From the NCBI GenBank assembly GCA_016716535.1, contig JADJWD010000007.1, positions 496,001 to 560,000 of the forward strand: 64,000 bases of DNA, written 5' to 3'. The notes below the pieces were generated by a model, which was not told the origin of the DNA, did not search any database, and saw only the letters and a list, made by a program, of their open reading frames with translations. A program made the position numbers and the translations under genes. This DNA comes from Betaproteobacteria bacterium (GTDB taxonomy: Bacteria > Pseudomonadota > Gammaproteobacteria > Burkholderiales > Burkholderiaceae_C). Shown one piece after another: positions 53,960 to 62,064 of the stretch (its first letter is position 1; each line of letters begins with the position of its first letter).

Positions 53960-54598
53960 GTGAACAAGCTCATCCTGGTCATCGACCAGCTCAGCAAGAC
54001 GGTCGGGCACGCGTTTGCGTGGTGCATCGTCATCCTGACGCTGGGCACCTGCTACGAGGTCTTCGTGCGCTACGCGCTGAACGACCCGACGAGCTGGGCC
54101 TTCGACCTCAGCTACCTGATGTACGGCGCGGTCTTCTACATGGCCGGCGCCTACACGCTGTCGCGCGGCGGGCATGTGCGCGCCGACATGTTCTATCGCA
54201 AGTGGTCGCCGCGCACGCAGGCGGTGGTCGAGCTGGTGCTGTACCTGCTGTTCTTCTTTCCCGGCATCCTGGCGCTCGTCGTCGCCGGGGGCGCCTACGG
54301 CTTCGACGCGATGCGCATCCGCGAGGTCAGCGTCAACAGCCCGGCCGGCGTGCCGATCTGGCCGCTGAAGATGATGATCCAGTTCGGCGCCGCGCTGATC
54401 GCGCTGCAAGGCCTGGCCGAAGTGCTGCGCTGCGTCGTCTGCCTGCGTGAAGGCGAATGGCCGGCGCGGCTGCACGACGTCGAGGAACTCGAGCAGCAAC
54501 TCCTCGAACAGCACGCGCAGCGTGCCGCCGCCGGTGGCGGCACGGCCGCTGCTTCGCAACCGCCACGGGCGCAACCATCGCAAGGAGGCGCCCGATGA
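53960..54598 (+). CDS. TRAP transporter small permease (DctQ)
   Basis: A 212-residue DctQ-type membrane subunit. Four membrane helices are visible (for example HAFAWCIVILTLGTCYEVFV, LSYLMYGAVFYMAGAYTL, VLYLLFFFPGILALVVAGG and MMIQFGAALIALQGLAEVL). The Ala/Gln-rich C-terminal tail of about 40 residues is longer than usual. The start is a GTG at 53960 (VNKLILVIDQLSKT) after a GGAAAG site. The stop overlaps the start of the large permease. Confidence 0.88.
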   Translation: MNKLILVIDQLSKTVGHAFAWCIVILTLGTCYEVFVRYALNDPTSWAFDLSYLMYGAVFYMAGAYTLSRGGHVRADMFYRKWSPRTQAVVELVLYLLFFFPGILALVVAGGAYGFDAMRIREVSVNSPAGVPIWPLKMMIQFGAALIALQGLAEVLRCVVCLREGEWPARLHDVEELEQQLLEQHAQRAAAGGGTAAASQPPRAQPSQGGAR

Positions 54599-55941
54599 GC
54601 GATCCCGCCGTCGCGCTGGTGATGATCGGCATCCTCGTCTTCGTCATCTGCATCGGCTTCCCGGTCGCCTTCACGTTGATGGCGCTGGGCGTGGGCTTCG
54701 GCTACTACGCCTACTACCAGGACGGGCAGGCGTTCTTCGACAACCGCGTCTTCTACCTGCTGACGCAGAACACCTTCACGGTGCTGAACAACGACGCGCT
54801 GGTGTCGATCCCGCTGTTCCTGCTGATGGGCTACCTCGTCGAGCGCGCCAACATCCTCGACAACCTGTTCAAGAGCCTGCAGCTGGCGCTGAAGCACCTG
54901 CCGGGCTCGCTGGCGGTCGCCACGCTCGCCACCTGCGCGCTCTTTGCCACCGCCACCGGCATCGTCGGCGCGGTCGTCACGCTGATGGGCCTCCTGGCGC
55001 TGCCGCAGATGATGAAGGCCGGCTACGACTCGCGGCTGGCCACCGGCGTCATCTGCGCCGGCGGGTGCCTGGGCATCCTGATCCCGCCGTCGATCATGCT
55101 GATCGTCTACGGCGCGATGGCGGGGCTGTCGGTCGTGAAGCTCTACGCCGCCGCGTTCGTGCCCGGCTTCTTCCTCGCCGGCATGTACATCCTCTACGTT
55201 GTCGGCGTCGCGCTCGTCAAGCCGCAACTCGCGCCGCCGCTGCCCAGGGACGAAGGCGACGTGCCGGTGCTGGAAGTGGTGGCGATGCTGTTCAAGTCGT
55301 TCGTGCCGCTGGCGCTGCTGATCCTTGCGGTGCTGGGCGCGATCATGTTCGGGCTGGCCACGCCGACCGAGGCCGCCGCCGTCGGCGCCTTGGGCGCGGC
55401 GATCCTCGCCGCCGCCTACCGCGCGCTGACGTGGCAGGCGTTGCGCGAGTCGGTCTTCCTCACCGCGCGCACCTCGGCGATGGTGTGCTGGCTCTTCGTC
55501 GGCTCGGCGACCTTCGCATCGATCTTCGCCTACCTCGGTGGCAACCAGATCATCAAGGAGTTCGTGCTCGACATGAACCTCAACGCCATCGGCTTCATGC
55601 TGCTGGCGCAGGTGATCATCTTCCTGCTCGGCTGGCCGCTCGAGTGGACCGAGATCATCATCATCTTCGTGCCGATCTTCCTGCCGATGCTGCAGCACTT
55701 CGGCATCGACCCGATCCTCTTCGGCGTGCTGATCGCGCTGAACCTGCAGACGGCGTTCCTCTCGCCGCCGATGGCGATGAGCGCGTACTACCTCAAGGGG
55801 GTCAGTCCGCCTTCGGTGCTGCTGACGCAGATCTTCAGCGGCTGCATGCCGTTCGTCTACGTCGTCATCGTGACGATGGTGCTCGTGTACATCTTCCCGG
55901 GCATCGCGCTGTGGCTTCCGAACGCGATCTACGGCCGCTGA
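54595..55941 (+). CDS. TRAP transporter large permease (DctM)
   Basis: A 448-residue DctM-type membrane subunit that forms the Na+-coupled transport path. Many membrane helices are evident, with DctM hallmarks VSIPLFLLMGYLVERANIL, ATGIVGAVVTLMG, GCLGILIPPSIMLIVYGAMA and GLATPTEAAAVGALGA. The ATG at 54595 overlaps the stop of the small permease (ATGA), so they are translationally coupled. Together with the receptor this makes a complete TRAP system; the amidase gene follows 19 bases later. Confidence 0.92.
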   Translation: MSDPAVALVMIGILVFVICIGFPVAFTLMALGVGFGYYAYYQDGQAFFDNRVFYLLTQNTFTVLNNDALVSIPLFLLMGYLVERANILDNLFKSLQLALKHLPGSLAVATLATCALFATATGIVGAVVTLMGLLALPQMMKAGYDSRLATGVICAGGCLGILIPPSIMLIVYGAMAGLSVVKLYAAAFVPGFFLAGMYILYVVGVALVKPQLAPPLPRDEGDVPVLEVVAMLFKSFVPLALLILAVLGAIMFGLATPTEAAAVGALGAAILAAAYRALTWQALRESVFLTARTSAMVCWLFVGSATFASIFAYLGGNQIIKEFVLDMNLNAIGFMLLAQVIIFLLGWPLEWTEIIIIFVPIFLPMLQHFGIDPILFGVLIALNLQTAFLSPPMAMSAYYLKGVSPPSVLLTQIFSGCMPFVYVVIVTMVLVYIFPGIALWLPNAIYGR

Positions 55942-55960
55942 CGCCCCCTCCCTGTTCCCG

Positions 55961-57292
55961 ATGGATCTTTCGCAGCTGCATCACCTGAGCGCCACCGAAG
56001 CGGCGCGCGCCATCGCCGCCGGCCAGCTGAGCGCCGAGCAACTGGTGCAGGCGTGCCTGGCGCGCGTGCACGACACCGAGCCGGCCGTGCAGGCCTGGCA
56101 ATGCCTCGATGAAGCGCACGCGCTGGCGCAGGCGCGCGCACGCGATGCCGACCACGCGGCCGGCCGGCCGTGCGGCCCGCTGCACGGCGTGCCGGTCGGC
56201 GTGAAGGACATCATCGACACCGCCGACATGCCCACCGAGGACGGCACCGTGCTGCACGCCGGCCGCACGCCCGACCGCGACGCGGCGGTCGTCGCGTCGC
56301 TGCGCGCTGCCGGCGCGGTGATCATGGGCAAGACGGTCACCACCGAGTGCGCGACCTACACGCCGGGCAAGACGCGCAACCCGCACGACACCACGCGCAC
56401 GCCCGGCGGCTCGTCGTCGGGGTCGGCCGCGGCGGTGGCCGCGGGCATGGTGCCGCTGGCCATCGGCACGCAGACCAACGGCTCGGTCATCCGGCCGGCC
56501 GCGTTCTGCGGCGTCTACGGCTTCAAGCCGACGTTCGGGCTGATCCCGCGGCACGGCATCCTGAAGGTCTCGCGCTCGCTGGACACCGTGGGTGTCTTCG
56601 CGCGCAGCCTCGAAGACCTGGCGCTCGGCGCCGAGGCGCTGGTCGGCCACGACGATCGCGACCCCGACTCGTGGCCGCGCGCGCGCATCCCGTTTTCCGA
56701 GACGCTCGCCGCGCCGCCGCCGATGCCGCCGCGCATCGCGTTCGTGAAGACACCGATGTGGGATCGCACTGACGCGACGACCCGCGCCGCGTTCGAAGAG
56801 CTCGTGCAGGCGCTCGGCGGCCACTGCGAGGAGCTCGAGATGCCCGCCTCGTGGGCCGCCGCCTGGGACGCGCAGCGCACGATCATGGAGGCTGAAATGG
56901 CCTTCAATCTCGACGCCGAATGGGAACGCGGGCGTGAACAGCTGTCGCCGGCGTTGCAGCAGCAGCTCGAACGCGGCCGGGCGATCACGGCGCTCGCTCA
57001 CCAGCGCGCACTGGCCAGCGTGCCGCGGCTGCTGGACATGCTCGACGAGTGGTTTGCGCGCTTCGACGCGCTGTTGACGCCGGCCACGCCCGGCGTCGCC
57101 CCGCCGGCCGAGACGACCGGCGACCCGGTCTTCTGCACGCCGTGGAGCCTGGCCGGCGTGCCGGCGCTCAGCTTGCCACTGCTCAGCGGCGAGGGCGGCC
57201 TGCCGCTGGGCGTGCAGCTGGTCGGCGAGCGCTTGCGCGATGCGCGGCTGATGCGCACGGCGCGCTGGCTGCAAGATCGGCTGGCCGGCTGA
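55961..57292 (+). CDS. Amidase (amidase signature family)
   Basis: A 443-residue amidase with a Ser-cisSer-Lys triad: Lys82 in GVPVGVKDII, the cis-Ser in PGGSSSGSAAAVAAG (about 151-153), and the nucleophile Ser175 in GTQTNGSVIRPA. The usual glycines of GTDTGGS are replaced by GTQTNGS, a variation seen in some amidases. Its place just after the TRAP permease suggests it hydrolyses an imported amide, or makes or uses a product of the transported substrate. No GatCAB partner is nearby. The ATG at 55961 gives MDLSQLHHLSA. Confidence 0.87.
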   Translation: MDLSQLHHLSATEAARAIAAGQLSAEQLVQACLARVHDTEPAVQAWQCLDEAHALAQARARDADHAAGRPCGPLHGVPVGVKDIIDTADMPTEDGTVLHAGRTPDRDAAVVASLRAAGAVIMGKTVTTECATYTPGKTRNPHDTTRTPGGSSSGSAAAVAAGMVPLAIGTQTNGSVIRPAAFCGVYGFKPTFGLIPRHGILKVSRSLDTVGVFARSLEDLALGAEALVGHDDRDPDSWPRARIPFSETLAAPPPMPPRIAFVKTPMWDRTDATTRAAFEELVQALGGHCEELEMPASWAAAWDAQRTIMEAEMAFNLDAEWERGREQLSPALQQQLERGRAITALAHQRALASVPRLLDMLDEWFARFDALLTPATPGVAPPAETTGDPVFCTPWSLAGVPALSLPLLSGEGGLPLGVQLVGERLRDARLMRTARWLQDRLAG

Positions 57293-57329
57293 AGCGCCTG
57301 AAGCGCCTGAAGCGCCTGAAACACAACGC
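57289..57329 (+). repeat. 9-bp tandem repeat at the amidase stop codon
   Basis: About 4.5 copies of CTGAAGCGC, beginning in the last amidase codon and continuing past the stop. The unit is a multiple of three, so slippage would not alter the amidase frame. Confidence 0.85.
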
Positions 57330-57362
57330 CGGCTCTCGCCCAATCACGGAGATCCAACCGCC

Positions 57363-57530
57363 ATGCCGACCAAGATCGTCGCCGCCGTCGTCGCCGTGGG
57401 CTTGATGCTGGCCTTCGTGCTGCCGCTGATCCTGAAGCTGAAGGAAGCCTCCCTCGCCGTCGTCGTCGGCATCGGCATCGTGATGATGCTGGTCGACCTT
57501 TGGCAGTCGCTGCGCGCCGGGGATCATTGA
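57363..57530 (+). CDS. Small two-helix membrane protein
   Basis: A 55-residue ORF starting MPTKIVAAVVAVGLMLAFVL, with a second hydrophobic stretch ASLAVVVGIGIVMMLVDLW and the tail QSLRAGDH. Two membrane helices joined by a KLKEA loop are predicted. It is 70 bases downstream of the amidase, probably in the same transcript, and ends just before a stem-loop. Function unknown. Confidence 0.65.
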   Translation: MPTKIVAAVVAVGLMLAFVLPLILKLKEASLAVVVGIGIVMMLVDLWQSLRAGDH

Positions 57531-57535
57531 CCTGA

Positions 57536-57565
57536 GGCCGCGCTGCAAGACGGTGCAGCGCGGCC
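57536..57565. terminator. Stem-loop between convergent genes
   Basis: A perfect 12-base stem (GGCCGCGCTGCA / TGCAGCGCGGCC) with a 6-base loop lies between the convergent small membrane protein and Rrf2 genes. Neither side has a strong T-run, so it is a weak or factor-assisted bidirectional terminator. Confidence 0.55.
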
Positions 57566-57572
57566 CCGGGGC

Positions 57573-58079
57573 TCAATGCCCCATCGTGCTCGCCAGCGCG
57601 AACACCGAGTTCGGCGCCGTCGTGCGCGGGCGGCGCAGGGCCGGCATCGGCGCGATCGGCCGCCGGCGTGAGGCCACGACGATCGGCTCGCCGCTTTCGG
57701 CCTGCTGCGCGACGAGGCTCGCCAGCGGGATGGCCGCCATGTGCGCGCGCATCGCCTCTTCCAGGCGCGACCACAGCGCCGCCGTTGCCGCAGCGCCGGG
57801 GCGCGTGTCGGCCGGCAGCGCGCCGTCTTCAACGGCGCCGACGATGTCGGCGACGCTGATCGCCTCGGCCGGCCGGCCGAGGCGGTAGCCGCCGCCCGGC
57901 CCGCGGCTGCTCTGCACGAGGCCGGCGGCGCGCAGGCCGGCGAACAACTGCTCCAGGTACGACAGCGAGATCCGCTGCCGCTCGCCGATGGTGGCCAGGG
58001 CCACGGGCCCCGCGGCCTCGCGCAGGGCGAGGTCGATCATCGCGTTGACGGCAAAACGGCCCTTGGTGCTGATGCGCAT
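57573..58079 (-). CDS. Rrf2-family regulator without cysteines
   Basis: A 168-residue winged-helix regulator of the Rrf2/IscR family. It begins MRISTKGRFAVNAMIDLALR, with ISLSYLEQLFAGLRAAGLVQ and SSRGPGGGYRLGRPAEAISV typical of IscR-like DNA-binding domains. The IscR iron-sulfur ligands are absent: the whole protein has no cysteine. It is therefore unlikely to hold an Fe-S cluster. The start at 58079 is chosen; a longer frame continues upstream into the nhaR promoter region. It is divergent from nhaR. Confidence 0.88.
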   Translation of the reverse strand: MRISTKGRFAVNAMIDLALREAAGPVALATIGERQRISLSYLEQLFAGLRAAGLVQSSRGPGGGYRLGRPAEAISVADIVGAVEDGALPADTRPGAAATAALWSRLEEAMRAHMAAIPLASLVAQQAESGEPIVVASRRRPIAPMPALRRPRTTAPNSVFALASTMGH

Positions 58080-58192
58080 GGTCGGACTCCCGAAAACGGG
58101 GCCAAGAATGACCCCACACCGGGCAATGTAAGGACGGGTGGCATTCACGTAAATTCGAACTTTGGATGAATTCACTGCGGTTTTGACGCATC

Positions 58193-59092
58193 ATGAACCT
58201 GAAGCACCTGCACTACTTCTGGGTCACCGCGCGCGCCGGCGGCATCGTGCGCGCCGGCGAGCAGCTTCACACGACGCCGCAGACGCTGTCGGCGCAGATC
58301 AAGCTGCTGCAGGAGCGGCTGGGCCGCCAGCTGCTGCGCAAGCGCGGCCGCCAGCTCGAACTCACCGACGACGGCCGCATCGCACTGCGCTACGCCGACG
58401 AGATCTTCGGCCTGGCCGGCGAGCTGGAAGCCGCACTGCGCGAACGCCGCGCCGAGGGCCCGCGCACGCTCGAGCTGCGCGTCGGCGTCGCCGACGCGGT
58501 GCCCAAGTCGGTCGCCTACCGGCTGCTCGAGCCGGCGCTGGGCCTGAAGGAGCGCGTGCACCTCGTCTGCCACGAGTGGAAGTTCGCCGACCTGCTGGCC
58601 GATCTCGCGCTGCACCGGCTGGACCTCGTCATCGCCACCGAGCCGATCTCGCGCCGCGTCAGCGTCAAGGCGTTCAACCACGAGCTCGGGCGCTCGCCGA
58701 TGAGCTTCTTCGCCGCGCCGGCGCTGCGGCAAAAGCTGCGCGGCACGTTCCCGGCGTGCCTCGACGACGCGCCGATGCTCGTGCAAGGCGCGGCAACGCC
58801 GGTGCGCCAGCAGCTCGACGCCTGGCTGGCGCGCCACGGGCTGGCGCCACGGCTCGTCGGCGAGTTCGACGACAGCGCGCTCCTGAACGCCTTCGGCCGC
58901 GAAGGACGCGGTGTCTTCATGGCCGCCAGCGTGCTCGAAGCCGAGATCGAGGCCGGCTTCGGCGTCGAGGTCATCGGCCGCAGCGCCGAGCTCGAGGAGG
59001 AGTTCTTCGCCATCACCGTCGAGCGGCGCATCCGCCACCCGGCCGTCGTCGCGATCACGGCTTCGGCACGCGGCGAGCTGTTCGCGCGCTGA
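58193..59092 (+). CDS. nhaR: LysR-family transcriptional activator NhaR
   Basis: NhaR is a LysR-type activator of Na+/H+ antiporter and other genes in response to sodium. The 299-residue protein starts MNLKHLHYFWVTARAGGIVR with the HTH RAGEQLHTTPQTLSAQIKLL then QERLGRQLL. The NhaR-type effector domain has VAYRLLEPALGL, FFAAPALRQKLRGTFPACL and an end reading ITASARGELFAR. No nhaA gene lies in the window. The neighbouring transport receptor is on the same strand. Confidence 0.9.
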   Translation: MNLKHLHYFWVTARAGGIVRAGEQLHTTPQTLSAQIKLLQERLGRQLLRKRGRQLELTDDGRIALRYADEIFGLAGELEAALRERRAEGPRTLELRVGVADAVPKSVAYRLLEPALGLKERVHLVCHEWKFADLLADLALHRLDLVIATEPISRRVSVKAFNHELGRSPMSFFAAPALRQKLRGTFPACLDDAPMLVQGAATPVRQQLDAWLARHGLAPRLVGEFDDSALLNAFGREGRGVFMAASVLEAEIEAGFGVEVIGRSAELEEEFFAITVERRIRHPAVVAITASARGELFAR

Positions 59093-59219
59093 CGGCCCGG
59101 AGCGCCGCTGCGTTGCGTTCGCGCAATCGCGCCACCCCCCCTTCGCGCATCATTTCTTTGCCGAGGGGCAGCGATGTCCCCCTCGACGGGATTTGCAGCA
59201 AACACAAGGGAGGTCATCC

Positions 59220-60212
59220 ATGAAGTTCCGATCGATGTGGTTCCTGGGCGCAGCCGCGGTCGGCCTGCTCGGCTGCGCCGGCATGCAGGAAGCACCCAAA
59301 TACCCGACGCAACCGGTCACCGTCGTCATTCCCTATCCGCCGGGCAATGCCGCTGATCTGGTCGGGCGGGCCATGGCCGAGAAGCTGGCCCAGCTGTGGG
59401 CGCAGCCCGTCAACGTCGTGAACCGGCCGGGGCCGACCACCGTGCCGGGGGCCGACTCGGTGGCGAAGGCCAAGGCCGATGGCCTGACCTTGCTGGTGCA
59501 CTCGATCTCGTTCGCCACCGACGCAGGCCTGTTCACGCAACTGCCGTACGACGCGCAGAAGGACTTCATCGCCATTGCCGGCATCGCCAAGCAGCCCTTC
59601 GTGCTCGTGACCACGCCCGCCTTGGGCGCGACGAAGGTGAACGAACTAGTCGAGAAGGCCAAGGGCACGCCGCTGAAGTACGCCTCGCTAGGACCGACGA
59701 CGCAGATCACGTTCGTCACCGAGCAGTTCAAGAAGCTGACGGGCATGGCGGCGACGAACGCGCCGCAACGTTCGGCCGCCGAGGCGAATGCGGCGGTGAT
59801 GAAGGGCGATGCGGCCTTCTGGTTCGCGCCGGTGGCCGCCGCCGTGCCGCTGATCCGCGACGCCAAGGTGACGGCGCTGGGCGTGACGGGCGACGCGCGC
59901 TCGGCCGCCCTGCCGCAAGTCCCGACGATGGCCGAAGCCGGCGTGCCCAAGCTCGTCAGCCATGCCTGGTTCGGCCTGTGGGCGCCCACCGGCGTACCCA
60001 AGGCCGTGGTCGACAGGATCGCGCTCGACGTGGACCGCGCACTTCAGGCGCCCGACCTGCTCGACAAGCTGAACAAGCTCGGCGCGGCGCCGATGCGCCT
60101 GGGGCCGGCGCCGTTCGCGGCGTTCGTGCGCAGTGAAACCGATGCCAGCCGCAGCCTCGTCGGCGACCTGGGCATCAAGCCGCAGGTCTATACGCCGCCG
60201 GCGAAGCCCTGA
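59220..60212 (+). CDS. Bug-type (TctC) receptor, lipoprotein form
   Basis: A 330-residue extracytoplasmic receptor of the Bug/TctC family, used by tripartite tricarboxylate transporters. Most such proteins are soluble, but here the signal ends in a lipobox LLGCAG, so it may be membrane-anchored. The mature part has YPTQPVTVVIPYPPGNAADL, NRPGPTTVPGADSVAKA, LPYDAQKDF, MAEAGVPKLVSHAWFGLWAP and TGVPKAVVDRIALDV. No TctA/TctB permease is nearby. The ATG at 59220 follows an AGGGAGG site. Confidence 0.88.
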   Translation: MKFRSMWFLGAAAVGLLGCAGMQEAPKYPTQPVTVVIPYPPGNAADLVGRAMAEKLAQLWAQPVNVVNRPGPTTVPGADSVAKAKADGLTLLVHSISFATDAGLFTQLPYDAQKDFIAIAGIAKQPFVLVTTPALGATKVNELVEKAKGTPLKYASLGPTTQITFVTEQFKKLTGMAATNAPQRSAAEANAAVMKGDAAFWFAPVAAAVPLIRDAKVTALGVTGDARSAALPQVPTMAEAGVPKLVSHAWFGLWAPTGVPKAVVDRIALDVDRALQAPDLLDKLNKLGAAPMRLGPAPFAAFVRSETDASRSLVGDLGIKPQVYTPPAKP

Positions 60213-60256
60213 GCCGGCGGCTGCGGCCCGCAGGACTGCGCATGCGCGGCGGGCGG

Positions 60257-60351
60257 CGGGCGCAGCGGGTTCTTCGCCATCCCCCTCCTGCGGCGGACTC
60301 GCACCAGCCGTCGCCGCGATCACCGAGTCGGGACGCGGCGAGCTGTTCGCG
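60257..60351 (+). pseudogene. Remnant of a second nhaR-like 3' end
   Basis: Starting at TTCTTCGCCATC and ending at GGCGAGCTGTTCGCGCGCC, this stretch aligns with the last 95 or so bases of nhaR (about 59001-59091) with one base deleted. The restored translation reads AVAAITESGRGELFAR against AVVAITASARGELFAR in NhaR. It is out of context, with no start and a frameshift, so it is a decayed fragment. Confidence 0.75.
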
Positions 60352-60359
60352 CGCCGACG

Positions 60360-61010
60360 CGCGCCGCGTCGGCGCTCCTGCTCGCGCGCCGCTCGCTCGG
60401 CGTCGGCGGCGTCGACGCTGGCCTTCACGTAGGCCGCTTCGAGCGGGCCGAGGTCGCCTCGCGCCGCCACCTCCTGCAGCTGCCAGCCGACGAGCAGGCC
60501 ATCGCTCGCGCTGCGGCCGATGCGCTGGTAGACCTCGCGCGTGATGCGGTTGCGGTCACGCTGCTCCCACAGCGCGCGCAGCGCGAACTGCAAGAGCGGC
60601 AGCGCCGTGTCGCGGCCGAGCACGCTCTTGACCATCTCGTCGACGATGCCCGGCGCGAACTGCAGGTTCACCAGCGCCGCCGGGCGCTCGACGGCCGCCG
60701 TCAGCTCGTCGTAGCGAGCGCGGCGATGCCTTCGAGCAGCGGCGCCAGCTCGGCGAGGCGCGCGGTCCTGCTCGTCGGCGCCAGCTCGGCCAGCAGCGCT
60801 CGGATGACGTTGTGCTGCTGCACGAACTTGCGGCGGAAGCCTTCGGGCGGCAGCGCCGCGCCGGCACCCACACCGGCCCCCGCAGCCGCGCCGGCCAGCG
60901 GCATCAGGCACTTCGCCTCGATCTCGTGCAGCGCGTCGTGGATGCCCTTGAGCAGCCGGATCTCGCAATCCCTCGCCGCGGCGACACGCGCAGGGCTCGG
61001 CGCGGTCACC
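60360..61010 (-). pseudogene. Frameshifted remnant of a STAND-like NTPase
   Basis: One frame (about 60360-60720) reads ARYDELTAAVERPAALVNLQ, then APGIVDEMVKSVLGRDTALP and LLQFALRALWEQRDRNRITR, then a coiled stretch. It matches the helical part after the ATPase core of WD40-associated nSTAND-type NTPases. The neighbouring frame (about 60720-61010) reads GIHDALHEIEAKCLMPLAGA and QQHNVIRALLAELAPTSRTA and joins it at about 60718 after a one-base shift. No Walker motifs or repeats remain. I do not recognise the upstream half. Confidence 0.6.
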
Positions 61011-61140
61011 GGGGATTGTGTCCGGCACGCGGCCTCCGTCGGGCGAATGACAGCTCGCCGCGATCGCGGTCGTTTGACACAGATCCGCGGCGCGAAGCCC
61101 GATACCGTTCGCGGCATCGGCAGCCACAGGAGAGCCCCCG

Positions 61141-61395
61141 ATGTTGCAGCGCCTCGCCTCCTCGCCCAGCGGCTTCGGCCGGCACGGCCGCCCTATGGCC
61201 GTGCATCAAGGTGCGGCGGGCCCGGCGACCCGGCAGGCCCTTCGGGCACCGGCACGTGCCGACACGGCCGGCGACGACAGCGACCCGCTGGCGCAATGGG
61301 CGCAAGCCGACGCCGCCGACGCAAGCCTGATGCGCCTCGTGCTCTGCGCGGCCAGCGTGACGCTGGCGCTGGCGTTGGCGTCCAGCCTGATCTGA
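61141..61395 (+). CDS. Hypothetical small protein with C-terminal membrane helix
   Basis: An 84-codon ORF starting MLQRLASSPSGFGRHGRPMA, with a low-complexity middle and a C-terminal hydrophobic stretch, LMRLVLCAASVTLALALASS, ending LI. It could be a tail-anchored membrane protein. It lies between two gene remnants and its first half has no evident conservation, so it may be noncoding. Confidence 0.3.
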   Translation: MLQRLASSPSGFGRHGRPMAVHQGAAGPATRQALRAPARADTAGDDSDPLAQWAQADAADASLMRLVLCAASVTLALALASSLI

Positions 61396-61414
61396 AAGCC
61401 GAAAGGGCCGGGCC

Positions 61415-61880
61415 TTACACGCCAGCCAGCGCGGGCAGCGCGCGCCGCAGCCGCTCGAAGAACTGCTCGCCCGGCAACGGGCGAGCACACGCTGCTCGAC
61501 GCCCTCGATGCGCGCGCGGCCGGCCACCTCGTGCTCGAGCGGCGCGAACGCGGCGAAGAGCAGCGCCAGCGCCGCCGCGGCCACCAGCCGGCGCGGGCGC
61601 CGGCGCTGCGGCTGGCGCAATGCCTGCACGGCGCGGCCGAGCGCGCGCCGGGCGCGCCGCGGCCAGGGCTGGCGCGCCTCGTCGACCAGCGCAGCGCCGG
61701 CAGCGCCAGCCGCAGCAGGTGCTGCCAGGCGGCGAGGTCGGCGGCGGTGATCGTCTCGATCGCTTGGGACGCTTGGCTCGCGGGCGCGCGCTCGAAGCAG
61801 ACGGCGCCGAAAGGCTCACCGTCGTGGCCGAGCGGCACCGTCGCCACCGCGCCGCCAACGAGGCGCTGCCATTCGCGGTG
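61415..61880 (-). pseudogene. Remnant of a GAF/HlyD-like adaptor protein
   Basis: Three frames hold parts of one type of protein. The first reads EWQRLVGGAVATVPLGHDGE and FGAVCFERAPA, then TAADLAAWQHLLRLALPALR, like the N-terminal GAF-type part of adaptor proteins. The next (about 61500-61640) reads RLVAAAALALLFAAFAPLEH then EVAGRARIEGVEQRVLA, the membrane anchor and start of an HlyD-like arm. The last ends GEQFFERLRRALPALAGV at 61415. Most of the adaptor body is missing. It is a truncated, frameshifted pseudogene. Confidence 0.6.
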
Positions 61881-62064
61881 GGTTCTGGGCAGCCGCCTGC
61901 GCCGCCGATCGCCCGCGCAGGCCGGCTGAAGGCGGGCTAGTCCGGCAGCCTGGCTGCGATCTCGAACGGCCTGTCCTTGCCGGTTGCAGCCTGTCGCGCC
62001 GCGGTGCGGGCGCGTCGCTTCGCGCTGGCACCCGGCGCACCGGCCGCTACAGTGGCCGCAAACC

